This document shows, piece by piece, positions 55,631 through 63,555 of a stretch of DNA of 64,000 bases (position 1 is its first letter; each line of letters opens with the position of its first letter). The notes beneath the pieces were generated by a model, which was not told the origin of the DNA, did no database searches, and was given only the letters and a program-made list of their open reading frames with translations. The stretch covers positions 2,604,001 to 2,668,000 of the forward strand of contig NZ_CP102798.1 of the NCBI RefSeq assembly GCF_028356935.1, read 5' to 3'. Made by a program: the position numbers and the translations under genes. This DNA comes from Lysinibacillus sp. OF-1. GTDB lineage: Bacteria > Bacillota > Bacilli > Bacillales_A > Planococcaceae.

Positions 55631-56499
55631 CCTACATCACCCTGCTTTCGAAATTGCATTTTTCTACGATATTTACTAATTTGACCTGCAGGACTAATAA
55701 AATACGATATAAAGAATATTCCTGCTGCTACTAAGACGATAATCGGACCAGTCGATAACCCTGTTCGAATCGCACTAATAAAAGTTCCTGTTATGCCCGC
55801 AATTCCTCCAATCGCGGCACTCAAAATAAGCATCGTGCTTAATTTTTGTGTCCATAGCTTGGCACTTGCAGCAGGAATAATTAATAAAGCAGACATTAAT
55901 ATGACGCCGACAGCTTGTATACCTGTGACAATTGTCATCACAATTAAAACTGTTAAGGTTGCCTTTAAAGCCTCAATCGGTAAGCCAATCCCTTTTGCAT
56001 ATACAGGATCAAAGATGAGTAGCTTCCATTCCTTATAGAGTAAGAGGCTAACCATTATAATAATGGTTGCACTAATAAACAGCCACATTAAATCCGCTTT
56101 GGTCATCGTCGCTGCCTTGCCAAAAATAAAATTATTCAGACCGCTTTGATTACCAAGTGGACTACGGTTGACAACTGTTAAAAATACTACACCAACACCA
56201 AAAAATACAGTGAGGACTAAACCAATGGCAGCGTCAGCCTTCATTTTTGAAAACGATACAATCCATTGTATACAATACACAGATAATGCAGATGTGATGC
56301 CCGCTCCTAGCATTAAAACCGGCAATTCCTTTTGACCTGTTAGCAGGAATGCGAGCGCAATACCTGGTAATGCTGCATGTGCCGCAGCGTCACCAACTAA
56401 GCTTTGTTTTTGCAAGAAGGAGAAGGTGCCTGTTATACCAGCTGCAATGCCCAATAGCATTGTTCCACTAAGTACCCACAATAAATTACCACTTAACAT
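55627..56499 (-). CDS. mntC: Metal (Mn/Zn) ABC transporter permease, MntC-like
   Basis: 290 residues, ABC-3 family with 'GTFSFLQKQSLVGDAAAHAALPGIALAFLL' region, 'DPVYAKGIGLPIEALK' and 'SALLIIPAASAKLW'. Paralogous to the following permease. AAGGAGG before the ATG; 11 nt after the ATPase gene. Confidence 0.9.
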   Translation of the reverse strand: MLSGNLLWVLSGTMLLGIAAGITGTFSFLQKQSLVGDAAAHAALPGIALAFLLTGQKELPVLMLGAGITSALSVYCIQWIVSFSKMKADAAIGLVLTVFFGVGVVFLTVVNRSPLGNQSGLNNFIFGKAATMTKADLMWLFISATIIIMVSLLLYKEWKLLIFDPVYAKGIGLPIEALKATLTVLIVMTIVTGIQAVGVILMSALLIIPAASAKLWTQKLSTMLILSAAIGGIAGITGTFISAIRTGLSTGPIIVLVAAGIFFISYFISPAGQISKYRRKMQFRKQGDVG

Positions 56500-56510
56500 T
56501 GTGTCCCTCC

Positions 56511-57239
56511 TTACGCATGCTGCATCATGAATAGTTTACCACCATACGTTTTTTGTAATTGTTCTGGTGTAAAAACATCTTCTGTTGCACCTGATGCTAA
56601 AATCGTTTTGTTTAATAGAATCGTATAATCAAAGTATTCTTTGACGGTTTGAAGATCATGATGGACGACAAAAATACTTTTTCCCTGTGCCTTTAAATCT
56701 TTTAAAATATCAATAATGGTTTTTTCAGTCGCAGCATCTACACCTGCAAATGGTTCATCTAAAAAATAAATATCTGCATTTTGAGCAAGTGCTCTAGCTA
56801 GGAATACACGCTGCTGCTGACCTCCTGACAATTGTCCGATGGAGCGCTCTGCAAAGTCCAGCATCCCAACGCTTGCTAACGCTTGTCGCGCAACAATTTT
56901 ATCTTGCTTGGATGGTCTTTTAAATAAACCCGTATGGCCATAACGTCCCATGAGCACTACATCCAGCGCATTTGTAGGAAAATCCCAATCCACAGCATTA
57001 CGCTGAGGGACATAGCCAACAACTAAACTTTTCGGCTCAAACACCTTCCCTAAAATTTCAACCTTTCCTACTTTATTAGGAAGTTGATTTAAAATGGCCT
57101 TTAAAAAGGTTGATTTCCCTGCACCATTCGGACCAATAATGGCCGCTAGATGACCTTTAGGTACCGTCACACAGGCATTCTCTAATACTGTTTTTTTATC
57201 ATATGCTACTGATAGATTTTCTACTGTTAATGCATCCAT
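56511..57239 (-). CDS. mntB: Metal (Mn/Zn) ABC transporter ATP-binding protein, MntB-like
   Basis: About 242 residues. Walker A 'GPNGAGKST', Q loop 'YVPQRNAVDWDFP', signature 'LSGGQQQR', Walker B 'IYFLDEPFAGVD' and switch His 'VVHHDLQ'. The 'PQRNxVDWDFP' segment is typical of Mn/Zn importers. ATG at 57239 with AGGTGA 6 nt upstream; another ATG 9 nt earlier is too near that site. Confidence 0.92.
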   Translation of the reverse strand: MDALTVENLSVAYDKKTVLENACVTVPKGHLAAIIGPNGAGKSTFLKAILNQLPNKVGKVEILGKVFEPKSLVVGYVPQRNAVDWDFPTNALDVVLMGRYGHTGLFKRPSKQDKIVARQALASVGMLDFAERSIGQLSGGQQQRVFLARALAQNADIYFLDEPFAGVDAATEKTIIDILKDLKAQGKSIFVVHHDLQTVKEYFDYTILLNKTILASGATEDVFTPEQLQKTYGGKLFMMQHA

Positions 57240-57248
57240 ACCATTCAC

Positions 57249-58163
57249 CTACTTTAATGCATCGACGATTGTGTCGATGTTATGTTGATACATACCAATA
57301 TATGTACCTTCCGTTGTTCCTTCAGCACCCATGGCATCTGAGAATAATTCCCCACCGATGACAATGTCGTGACCTTTTTCTTTAGCCCCTTCAATAACAG
57401 CCTTCATCGCTTTATCGGATACACTCGATTCTATAAAGAGAGCTTTAATCTTATTTTCTACTAAAAAATCAACCATTTCCTGAACATCCTTAACACCATA
57501 CTCTGAATCTGTACTAAGCCCTTGTAAACCACGTACTTCAAACCCTTGGCTTCTACCAAAATAATTGAACGCATCATGAGCAGTTACTAAGATTCGTTGC
57601 TGTTGTGGTATTTCGTTCACACGGTTTTGAGCATAGCTTTGTAAATCATCCAGCTTCTTTAGATAAGATGCTTCATTCGTTTGAAAATCATCTTTAAATT
57701 CAGGGTATTCTTCCTGAAGTTGTGTACTGATTGCTTTGACAACGCCTTTCCATAGCTCAATATCAAACCATATATGCGGATCATGTAGCATCGAATCATC
57801 GTCACTTGCAAGGAGCTGCTTTTCATCTAATGTCTCGCCTACTGCTAAAACCGTTTTGTCCTTCGCCATTTGTTCAAAAATATCGAGCATTTGGCCTTCT
57901 AAATGTAAGCCATTGTAAAAAATGACTTCTGCTTTATCCAATTTCGATAAATCACTTTGTGTCGCCTTGTATAAATGGGGATCTACCCCTGGGCCCATCA
58001 ATGCTGATACTTGTAAATGATCGCCACTAATTTCTTTGATTGCATCGGCTATTTGTCCAGTTGTTGCGACAACAATGCCTTCTTTCTTTCCCTCTGTTTC
58101 AGTTGAACAACCGAATAATAGAAGGGAGAGTGATAGTACCATTACACCTAACCATTGTTTCAT
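57249..58163 (-). CDS. mntA: Metal (Mn/Zn)-binding lipoprotein, MntA-like
   Basis: 304 residues, cluster A-I binding protein. Lipobox 'LLFGC' (Cys about 19). Metal ligands expected from the family are visible: His in 'GVDPHLY', His in 'HDPHIWFD', Glu in 'LFIESSVSD' and Asp in 'GELFSDAMG', a His-His-Glu-Asp set that favours Mn2+. No His-rich loop, which argues against a Zn-specific ZnuA. First gene of the operon; GAGGT before the ATG. No clear MntR box was found in 58164-58317. Confidence 0.92.
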   Translation of the reverse strand: MKQWLGVMVLSLSLLLFGCSTETEGKKEGIVVATTGQIADAIKEISGDHLQVSALMGPGVDPHLYKATQSDLSKLDKAEVIFYNGLHLEGQMLDIFEQMAKDKTVLAVGETLDEKQLLASDDDSMLHDPHIWFDIELWKGVVKAISTQLQEEYPEFKDDFQTNEASYLKKLDDLQSYAQNRVNEIPQQQRILVTAHDAFNYFGRSQGFEVRGLQGLSTDSEYGVKDVQEMVDFLVENKIKALFIESSVSDKAMKAVIEGAKEKGHDIVIGGELFSDAMGAEGTTEGTYIGMYQHNIDTIVDALK

Positions 58164-58317
58164 TTTTTTACCTCATCTTTCTCTTTTTTAGTGATTGCTT
58201 GAAAAATAGCTAATATGTACGAAGTAGTGAGTTAGCGGACAAGCCATACCTTTCCTGTCATGCCCGCCTTTTAGCAACTGCTGTCGTTCACATCACCGAT
58301 TTTTCTCATACAATCGC

Positions 58318-58479
58318 TTAATTTATATTCATTTTCCTAATAAGCTGGCGCCAGCTCATCCAGAAAAGTATTAACACTATGCCTGCCCCTACAGAATCTG
58401 TGAGTTTCCATAGTATTGCCAGAAGGATTAAAATGACCATTGGAAAAATTGTCAGTTTGATATCACCTAAATCTTTCAT
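58318..58479 (-). CDS. Small membrane protein, 53 aa (hypothetical)
   Basis: From the ATG at 58479: a short N-terminus, two hydrophobic stretches (about 10-24 and 29-44) and a basic end ('WRQLIRKMN'), as in many small Bacillales membrane proteins. The ribosome site is weak and the frame extends further upstream without homology. Function unknown; it may be real, but support is thin. Confidence 0.4.
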   Translation of the reverse strand: MKDLGDIKLTIFPMVILILLAILWKLTDSVGAGIVLILFWMSWRQLIRKMNIN

Positions 58480-58620
58480 ACACGCACTCTTCTTTCTCTG
58501 CAGATATTTTGTTTCCCTTAGGAAAAATATATGCTTAAAACAAAAATAATTCAACCTTTTTATGAAAATTTCTTTTGAAAATTTTTTTTCATTAAGAAAA
58601 TATAATTTCGCCCAAACAAA

Positions 58621-58652
58621 AAAATCCCTAATTATTTCATTAGAGATTTTTT
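58621..58652. terminator. Terminator after the TetR gene
   Basis: AAAATCCCTAAT (58621-58632) pairs with ATTAGAGATTTT (58639-58650), one G:T-type mismatch, with a T7 run on the minus strand. Confidence 0.75.
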
Positions 58653-58683
58653 ATAAAAATGCAAAATATATTATACAAACCTT

Positions 58684-59292
58684 TCACTCTTCTTTTTCCA
58701 GTGGCTTCCCTATAAATTCAAATGCATAAATATGAGTTTTAGTTAGTTCGATAATATCCTTAATTAAAGCGTCTTCCGATTTTTCATAACCACTTGCAAT
58801 CCATTGCATCATCAATCCATAAAAACCGTATGAAGTATAATGCTTGAACATGTCCATATTGACTGGCTGCTGATTGATCGTTTCAAATTTAAATTGCTCT
58901 TGATATATTTTTGTAATGGTTAGGGGCATACGTGTATGCAATCCAGGAATTGTATCTTCAACATTCAGCAGCTCGAAAAATAGTCGATGCTTGTAAATAT
59001 AATGAATAATATTAAAGGACGGTGCTTTCAATTTCGTCGTATACACCTTTTCCCCATATAAATAAGGTTCACCTACTGCGACTTCCAGACCATTCAACAT
59101 CTGTTCGAGCAAATTTTCCGCTAACTCAAATTTATCTTGAAAATGCACATAAAAAGTACTACGGTTATAGCCAGCTCGTTCCACAATATCCTTCACTGTC
59201 AAGGCTTGAAACCCATGCTTTTTAATTAATTCGACAAACGCCTCATAAAAATGACGACGGGTTCTTTCCTGTCTTTGTGTCCATTTTGGCAA
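58684..59292 (-). CDS. TetR/AcrR-family transcriptional regulator
   Basis: About 203 residues. N-terminal TetR helix-turn-helix ('FVELIKKHGFQALTVKDIVERAGYNRSTFYVHFQDKFEL' region, about 18-58), then an all-helical ligand domain. I choose the TTG at 59292 because GGGAGG lies 8 nt upstream; ATG codons at 59316 and 59325 have no site. Divergent from the SDR gene, with a palindrome between them. Confidence 0.88.
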   Translation of the reverse strand: MPKWTQRQERTRRHFYEAFVELIKKHGFQALTVKDIVERAGYNRSTFYVHFQDKFELAENLLEQMLNGLEVAVGEPYLYGEKVYTTKLKAPSFNIIHYIYKHRLFFELLNVEDTIPGLHTRMPLTITKIYQEQFKFETINQQPVNMDMFKHYTSYGFYGLMMQWIASGYEKSEDALIKDIIELTKTHIYAFEFIGKPLEKEE

Positions 59293-59328
59293 TTTTACTT
59301 CCTCCCTTTTAGACATTTCGGGCAAATA

Positions 59329-59345
59329 TGTCTACTAGTTAGACA
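59329..59345. promoter_or_regulatory. Palindromic operator between TetR and SDR genes
   Basis: TGTCTA-CTAGT-TAGACA, perfect 6-bp arms around a 5-bp centre, in the 162-bp divergent spacer and 37 bp from the TetR start. A half-site AGACA also occurs at 59311. A standard arrangement for TetR autoregulation. Confidence 0.55.
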
Positions 59346-59454
59346 CTTGCTACGACATTAATGATTGTTTCCAATTTCAAGCGTTTTACAATAAAAGTAC
59401 ACCGTCATTTACGCAGTGTGCAAGAAAAAATTATAATTTAAGGGAGTGTCATAT

Positions 59455-60192
59455 ATGGGGAAATTACAAGATAAAGTCGCAATCATTACAGGTGGTGCTT
59501 CTGGTATTGGTGCCGCAACCGCTCAATTATTTGTAGCAGAAGGCGCAAAAGTAGTACTTGTGGACTTAAACGAGGAAAAAGGCCAAGCCTTTGCTGCCGA
59601 ATTACAGGCAGCTGGTGCAAAGGCTATATTTATCAAAGCAAATGTAACAGATGAAAATGAAGTAGCAGCTATTTATCAAACAACAATTGAGACATTTGGC
59701 AAAATCGATGTCCTTTTTAATAATGCTGGAATTGGTCGTGTCACACCAACTGAGGAGCTTCCTTATGCGGAATGGCGTCAAACTGTCAATGTAGATTTAG
59801 ATGGTGTATTTTTAATGGCGCAGGCTGCCATTAAAGAAATGCTGAAAGTGAATAGCGGTACAATCGTTAATACGGCTTCGATGTATGGTTGGGTTGGCTC
59901 ACCAGGATCAGCCGCCTATAATGCAGCAAAAGGGGGCGTTATTAATTTAACGCGTTCATTAGCATTGGAGTTTGCTACTCGTGGTATTCGTGTCAATGCC
60001 CTATGCCCGGGTTTTATTGATACACCGATTATTCCAGAAGAAAGCAAGGAGCCACTACGTCAAGTAACACCTATGCAACGCTTAGGACAACCAGAAGAAA
60101 TGGCAAAAGCTGTTTTATTCATGGCTTGTGATGATTCAACCTTTATGACAGGTAACACATTAACTGTAGATGGTGGCTACACAGCCCAATAA
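59455..60192 (+). CDS. Short-chain dehydrogenase/reductase
   Basis: About 245 residues, classical SDR: cofactor motif 'TGGASGIGAATA', 'NNAGIG', catalytic Ser in 'NTASMYG', 'YNAAKGG' Tyr/Lys, and 'PGFIDTP'. An Asp at the end of beta-2 ('VLVDLNEE') favours NAD(H). Substrate unknown. ATG at 59455, 8 nt after AAGGGAG; a GTG at 59446 is inside that spacing. Probably repressed by the divergent TetR. Confidence 0.93.
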   Translation: MGKLQDKVAIITGGASGIGAATAQLFVAEGAKVVLVDLNEEKGQAFAAELQAAGAKAIFIKANVTDENEVAAIYQTTIETFGKIDVLFNNAGIGRVTPTEELPYAEWRQTVNVDLDGVFLMAQAAIKEMLKVNSGTIVNTASMYGWVGSPGSAAYNAAKGGVINLTRSLALEFATRGIRVNALCPGFIDTPIIPEESKEPLRQVTPMQRLGQPEEMAKAVLFMACDDSTFMTGNTLTVDGGYTAQ

Positions 60193-60201
60193 TTACATCG
60201 T

Positions 60202-60241
60202 AAATAATCGCTTCCCCACAAGGGACAGCGATTATTTTTTG
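60202..60241 (+). terminator. Terminator after the SDR gene
   Basis: AAATAATCGCT (60202-60212) pairs with AGCGATTATTT (60227-60237) and a T run follows. Confidence 0.8.
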
Positions 60242-60318
60242 TGCTAGAAAAATTTGCAGTTTTTATCCATTTCCTGCAAACTATTACTAAAGCGAGCAAG
60301 AAAGGATGAAAACGACGA

Positions 60319-61347
60319 ATGAAAAAATTAGTATGTACCTTATTATTTTCCATTCTGATTGTAGCCAGTGCAGGCAATGTACAAGCTTCTGGCTTTCGAG
60401 ATGTATCAGAGGATCATTATGCCTATGAAGCGATTGTATGGGCAGAAGAGTATGATATTGTCAACGGCTTTACAGATGGTACATTTAAACCAAATGCCAC
60501 GATTACTGAACAGCAGTTGGCCAAATTGCTAGCTAATTTTTATGAGCTTGAATCACCCATCGATGAGTTAAAGAAACAGACCCCTACGGCAAACTGGTCG
60601 GATGAATTTTATAACCAACTCGCTAGCTATGGTGTACCTTTAAATGGTTATTTTGATAACCGAATTCGAGCGGCTACTGTGAAGCGCGGTGTCGTGGCAC
60701 AAGCAATTGCTCATTTAGCTAGCGGGAAGAAAGGGTTAGATCAATCTATTCAATTTTTACTTGATACCTATATTTCTTCAGGGCAAAATCCACAGTATGA
60801 AGATCGAAATTTACAGAAGTTTTATGGCGTAATGAACAATATGACACGTGCACAAGTTGTCACGATGCTCTATCGCATGGATGAACGAAATTTTTATGAA
60901 ATTTCAGCGGACGCACAGTCCATTCATGATAATGCCAACAATGTATCTTTAAGTACAAGAGCGAAAAATGCTCAAAACCAGCTCGATAAATCATTACAGC
61001 AAAATACCCCTAGTAAGAGTGCCTGGGAAGGCGTTTATACGTATTATTATAAATGGGGAAAAGGAACAAATGATTTTAATCGCCGCGATGCCATCATTTC
61101 CAATGCCACAAACAACAGCTTTTCTCTTGCTTTAACGGCGAATGATGGCACCGCTTCAGGTAGTGTCAATGGTACCGCCACAATCACAAGCAGTACAAAA
61201 GCCATCATGAATAAATCCTCTAATGGCAATCGTTGTGTCGTCGAGGTAGAGCGTTTATCTAATAACGCCCTGAAAGTGTCCGAGATTGATTGCCGTGCAG
61301 AGCGTAATGAAAGCACTAATTTCTCTGGTACATTAAAGAAGCAATAG
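60319..61347 (+). CDS. SLH-domain cell-wall protein
   Basis: 342 residues with a Sec signal (about 1-23, VQAS). An SLH domain at about 24-78 ('FRDVSEDHYAYEAIVWAEEYDIVNGFTDGTFKP' region), a degenerate second (about 90-135) and a third ending in 'MTRAQVVTMLYRMDE' (about 180). These bind pyruvylated secondary wall polymer. The last ~110 residues ('AWEGVYTYYYKWG' to the end) look like a small beta-barrel with two Cys that could form a disulfide; I do not recognise it. Single gene, terminator downstream. Confidence 0.88.
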   Translation: MKKLVCTLLFSILIVASAGNVQASGFRDVSEDHYAYEAIVWAEEYDIVNGFTDGTFKPNATITEQQLAKLLANFYELESPIDELKKQTPTANWSDEFYNQLASYGVPLNGYFDNRIRAATVKRGVVAQAIAHLASGKKGLDQSIQFLLDTYISSGQNPQYEDRNLQKFYGVMNNMTRAQVVTMLYRMDERNFYEISADAQSIHDNANNVSLSTRAKNAQNQLDKSLQQNTPSKSAWEGVYTYYYKWGKGTNDFNRRDAIISNATNNSFSLALTANDGTASGSVNGTATITSSTKAIMNKSSNGNRCVVEVERLSNNALKVSEIDCRAERNESTNFSGTLKKQ

Positions 61348-61355
61348 CTTGCAAC

Positions 61356-61384
61356 AGAGTCTGATTCATTCAGGCTCTTTTTTC
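61356..61384 (+). terminator. Terminator after the SLH gene
   Basis: AGAG-CTG pairs with CAG-CTCT around loop ATTCATT, then T6. It overlaps the last codons of the convergent LysR gene. Confidence 0.65.
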
Positions 61385-62269
61385 ATTGCCAAATGCTTCA
61401 TAGCTAAGCTTGGCTATAGCAATAAAATCCTGTAAATAGGCATGCATATGCTTATCTTTATGCCATGCAATATCTGTATAAATGGGCGCTAGGTCGATTG
61501 AGGACGGTAGCTCCACTAAATTTCCACTTTCCAACTCTTTTTCTACAACCATTTTAGGCAAAAACGTGATACCTAAGCCTGCCATCACACATTGCTTTAT
61601 CGCCTCAATACTGGCAAACTCAATCATTTGTGAAGGCAAGACACCTTCTTGCTGTAGCTGTGCTTCTAAATGGTTCCGATAAGAGCAACCCGTTTCTGTT
61701 AACAGCATAGTTTCAATTGATAGTTGTTGAGCAGATAAAGGCTGCCTGATTTCTTTAGAGGCACTGACAAAAACAAGCTGTTCTTGAATCAATCGTTCTC
61801 GCTGTAGCATGGCGGTTTCCTGATATGTATCTGTTATAAATGCAACGTCGAGTTTGCCTTCTTGTAATAATTCCTTCGCAATGTCTGTCGTATGCACTGG
61901 CTTAAAAATGATTTTCACATGCGGGTGCGCCTGTTGAAATTGTTGTAAAATAGTTGGCAGTCGATAGACACATTGGCTCTCCTGTGCCCCCACTTTTAAG
62001 ACAACTTGCGCCTGTTCATTGGACATCGCTTTTTTCATATCATGATCTAGCTCTAGCATTTTTTTTGCATACTGTTGGAGATGTTTCCCCTCCTCTGTCA
62101 GGACAATGCGTTTTCCTAGCCGCTCAAAAAGAATAACACCCAATTCTTGTTCTAATGTTTTAATTTGGGCTGTAATACTGGACTGGGCATAGTCGAGACG
62201 CTGTGCTGTCTGGGTAAAGCTTAATGTTTCAGATGCCGTTAAAAACGTTTGGAGCTGCTTCATATCCAT
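61370..62269 (-). CDS. LysR-family transcriptional regulator
   Basis: 299 residues. N-terminal winged helix ('LQTFLTASETLSFTQTAQRLDYAQSSITAQIKTLEQELG' region, about 5-45) and a type-2 PBP effector domain ('VGAQESQCVYRLP', 'LDVAFITD', 'KQCVMAGLGITFLP'). GGGG-type site before the ATG. The likely binding motif lies just upstream and again upstream of the flavodoxin-fold gene at 62753, so that gene is a probable target. Confidence 0.9.
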   Translation of the reverse strand: MDMKQLQTFLTASETLSFTQTAQRLDYAQSSITAQIKTLEQELGVILFERLGKRIVLTEEGKHLQQYAKKMLELDHDMKKAMSNEQAQVVLKVGAQESQCVYRLPTILQQFQQAHPHVKIIFKPVHTTDIAKELLQEGKLDVAFITDTYQETAMLQRERLIQEQLVFVSASKEIRQPLSAQQLSIETMLLTETGCSYRNHLEAQLQQEGVLPSQMIEFASIEAIKQCVMAGLGITFLPKMVVEKELESGNLVELPSSIDLAPIYTDIAWHKDKHMHAYLQDFIAIAKLSYEAFGNEKRA

Positions 62270-62293
62270 TCACTTAATCCCCTTCATTCGGAT

Positions 62294-62315
62294 TTTCCGA
62301 TAGATTTTACCGAAA
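62294..62315. promoter_or_regulatory. Putative LysR binding site, copy 1
   Basis: TTTCCGATAGATTTTACCGAAA, about 25 bp upstream of the lysR start, closely matches the element at 63383-63403 read on the opposite strand. A third, weaker half (AATCGATAGTAAAATTC) begins near 62326. Confidence 0.45.
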
Positions 62316-62344
62316 CATTCATAAAAATCGATAGTAAAATTCAG

Positions 62345-62752
62345 TTTACACTAGTTAGTAGTTGAAAGAAAGAAGTTGCGTCTCATGATTCATCGCAAAT
62401 TCTGGACAACAAAGCAATGTCGAATAATGAACAGATATCATGTTAGCAGGTGTACCACACGACAATTTATATAGCCAAGGATTTAACATTGAACCTATCT
62501 ATGATTTACGTCACGACGTTATGACTTTCTGATGCTCGAGAGAATTTTAAAAAACATGGTAATCGATTTTGCCAAACCGAGCGACAACAAAAGAACCTTT
62601 AATCAAATAAAAAGAAACGGATTTGGAAGCTACATATCGTCCAAATCCGTTTTTAAATCGCGGGAGAAAATTTTGTTCTATTCTTTATATGTCTTTAACA
62701 TAAGAGCATAAATGATCTTTTTTAGTAGCTAACATACATCAGAAACAAAATG
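62345..62752. other. Intergenic region with possible gene debris and a terminator
   Basis: No full gene. A 30-codon plus-strand ORF (62440-62532, MLAGVPHDNLYSQGF... to MTF) reads like real protein but has no ribosome site and may be the C-terminal scrap of a lost gene. A perfect 13-bp hairpin (62615-62627 with 62640-62652), T-rich on both strands, ends transcription, including that of the flavodoxin-fold gene. Confidence 0.35.
62615..62655. terminator. Bidirectional terminator
   Basis: AAACGGATTTGGA pairs with TCCAAATCCGTTT around a 12-nt loop; T5 follows on the plus strand and T3-C-T5 on the minus strand. Confidence 0.8.
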
Positions 62753-63292
62753 CTATTGTAATTCTTTTCGAAGACATTCAGCTGCAGACAACGCTGTTAA
62801 ATCTTGAAGGATATCTCCTGGTTTGTTTCCTTCTCCTAAAATATACCCTTCAAAGGTTGTGCCAATAAAGTCAAAGATATGTTGAAACTGCTGAATCATT
62901 GGTAAACCTTTCATATAAGGTTGATCTCCACCAACTGCAATTACATAGGCTTTTTTAGAAGACATCATCGCTTTGAAATTGGGATAATTTGGGTCCCTTA
63001 AAGTTTGGGACCACCGATCAATAAAGTTTTTCATCGCCCCTGTCATGCTATACCAATAAATAGGGGTCGAAAAAACAAGAATATCATGCGGGAGTATACG
63101 ATCTATGATGGTGTTATAATCATCGTTTACTTCGGAAAATCCCCCCTCTGCATGCCGCTTATCTATTATTGGTTGAATGACATAATCCTTTAGATAAACT
63201 TCTTCAACATTTAAGCCTTGCGTGATTAATTTTGTCAGTGTCTCTACATTCCCATTCGGACGATTTCCACCGTAAATAACTGCTATTGACAT
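62753..63292 (-). CDS. NAD(P)H-dependent flavodoxin-fold oxidoreductase
   Basis: 179 residues with the NADPH-dependent FMN reductase / Flavodoxin_2 pattern: 'AVIYGGNRPNGNVETL' binds the FMN phosphate, 'FSTPIYWYSMTGAMKNFIDR' the isoalloxazine. The enzyme should reduce FMN, quinones or nitro/azo compounds. GAGGGG before the ATG. A LysR-type motif sits about 90 bp upstream. Confidence 0.9.
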   Translation of the reverse strand: MSIAVIYGGNRPNGNVETLTKLITQGLNVEEVYLKDYVIQPIIDKRHAEGGFSEVNDDYNTIIDRILPHDILVFSTPIYWYSMTGAMKNFIDRWSQTLRDPNYPNFKAMMSSKKAYVIAVGGDQPYMKGLPMIQQFQHIFDFIGTTFEGYILGEGNKPGDILQDLTALSAAECLRKELQ

Positions 63293-63382
63293 ATTGATTA
63301 TCCCCTCTTCCTTAAAATTCCCTACTATTGTTTCCGAATGCTTATATCTTATTATGATTTTACAAATCGATAAAGATGATTA

Positions 63383-63403
63383 TTTCGATAAAATAGATCG
63401 AAA
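63383..63403. promoter_or_regulatory. Putative LysR binding site, copy 2
   Basis: TTTCGATAAAATAGATCGAAA; its reverse complement aligns with the 62294-62315 element over CGAT-N2-ATTTTA-N-CGAAA. It is an interrupted palindrome (TTTCGAT/ATCGAAA) placed to control the gene at 62753. Confidence 0.45.
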
Positions 63404-63428
63404 AAATTGATTATAAAGAGGTTGCTAA

Positions 63429-63536
63429 ATGGAAAAGAAACAAGTATTACTTTCAAGCACGCTAAAAGGAGAGCTTTCACCCTCCCCTTTTAAAGTCAAA
63501 TCATATTATGAAGCCTTTGTTTTGGCTATTTTTTAA
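63429..63536 (+). CDS. Possible small protein, 35 aa
   Basis: ATG preceded by AGAGG at 7 nt, then 35 codons (MEKKQVLL... to AIF) and a stop. No recognised family and no membrane segment. It could be a small peptide gene or the start of a degraded gene; evidence is only the ribosome site and open frame. Confidence 0.25.
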   Translation: MEKKQVLLSSTLKGELSPSPFKVKSYYEAFVLAIF

Positions 63537-63555
63537 TGTGAGTCGTTCTCTAACA

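Noticed and set aside
58164..58317. MntR operator or yybP-ykoY manganese riboswitch before the metal-binding lipoprotein gene
   Set aside because: Neither the MntR consensus nor the conserved riboswitch loops could be recognised in this short leader.
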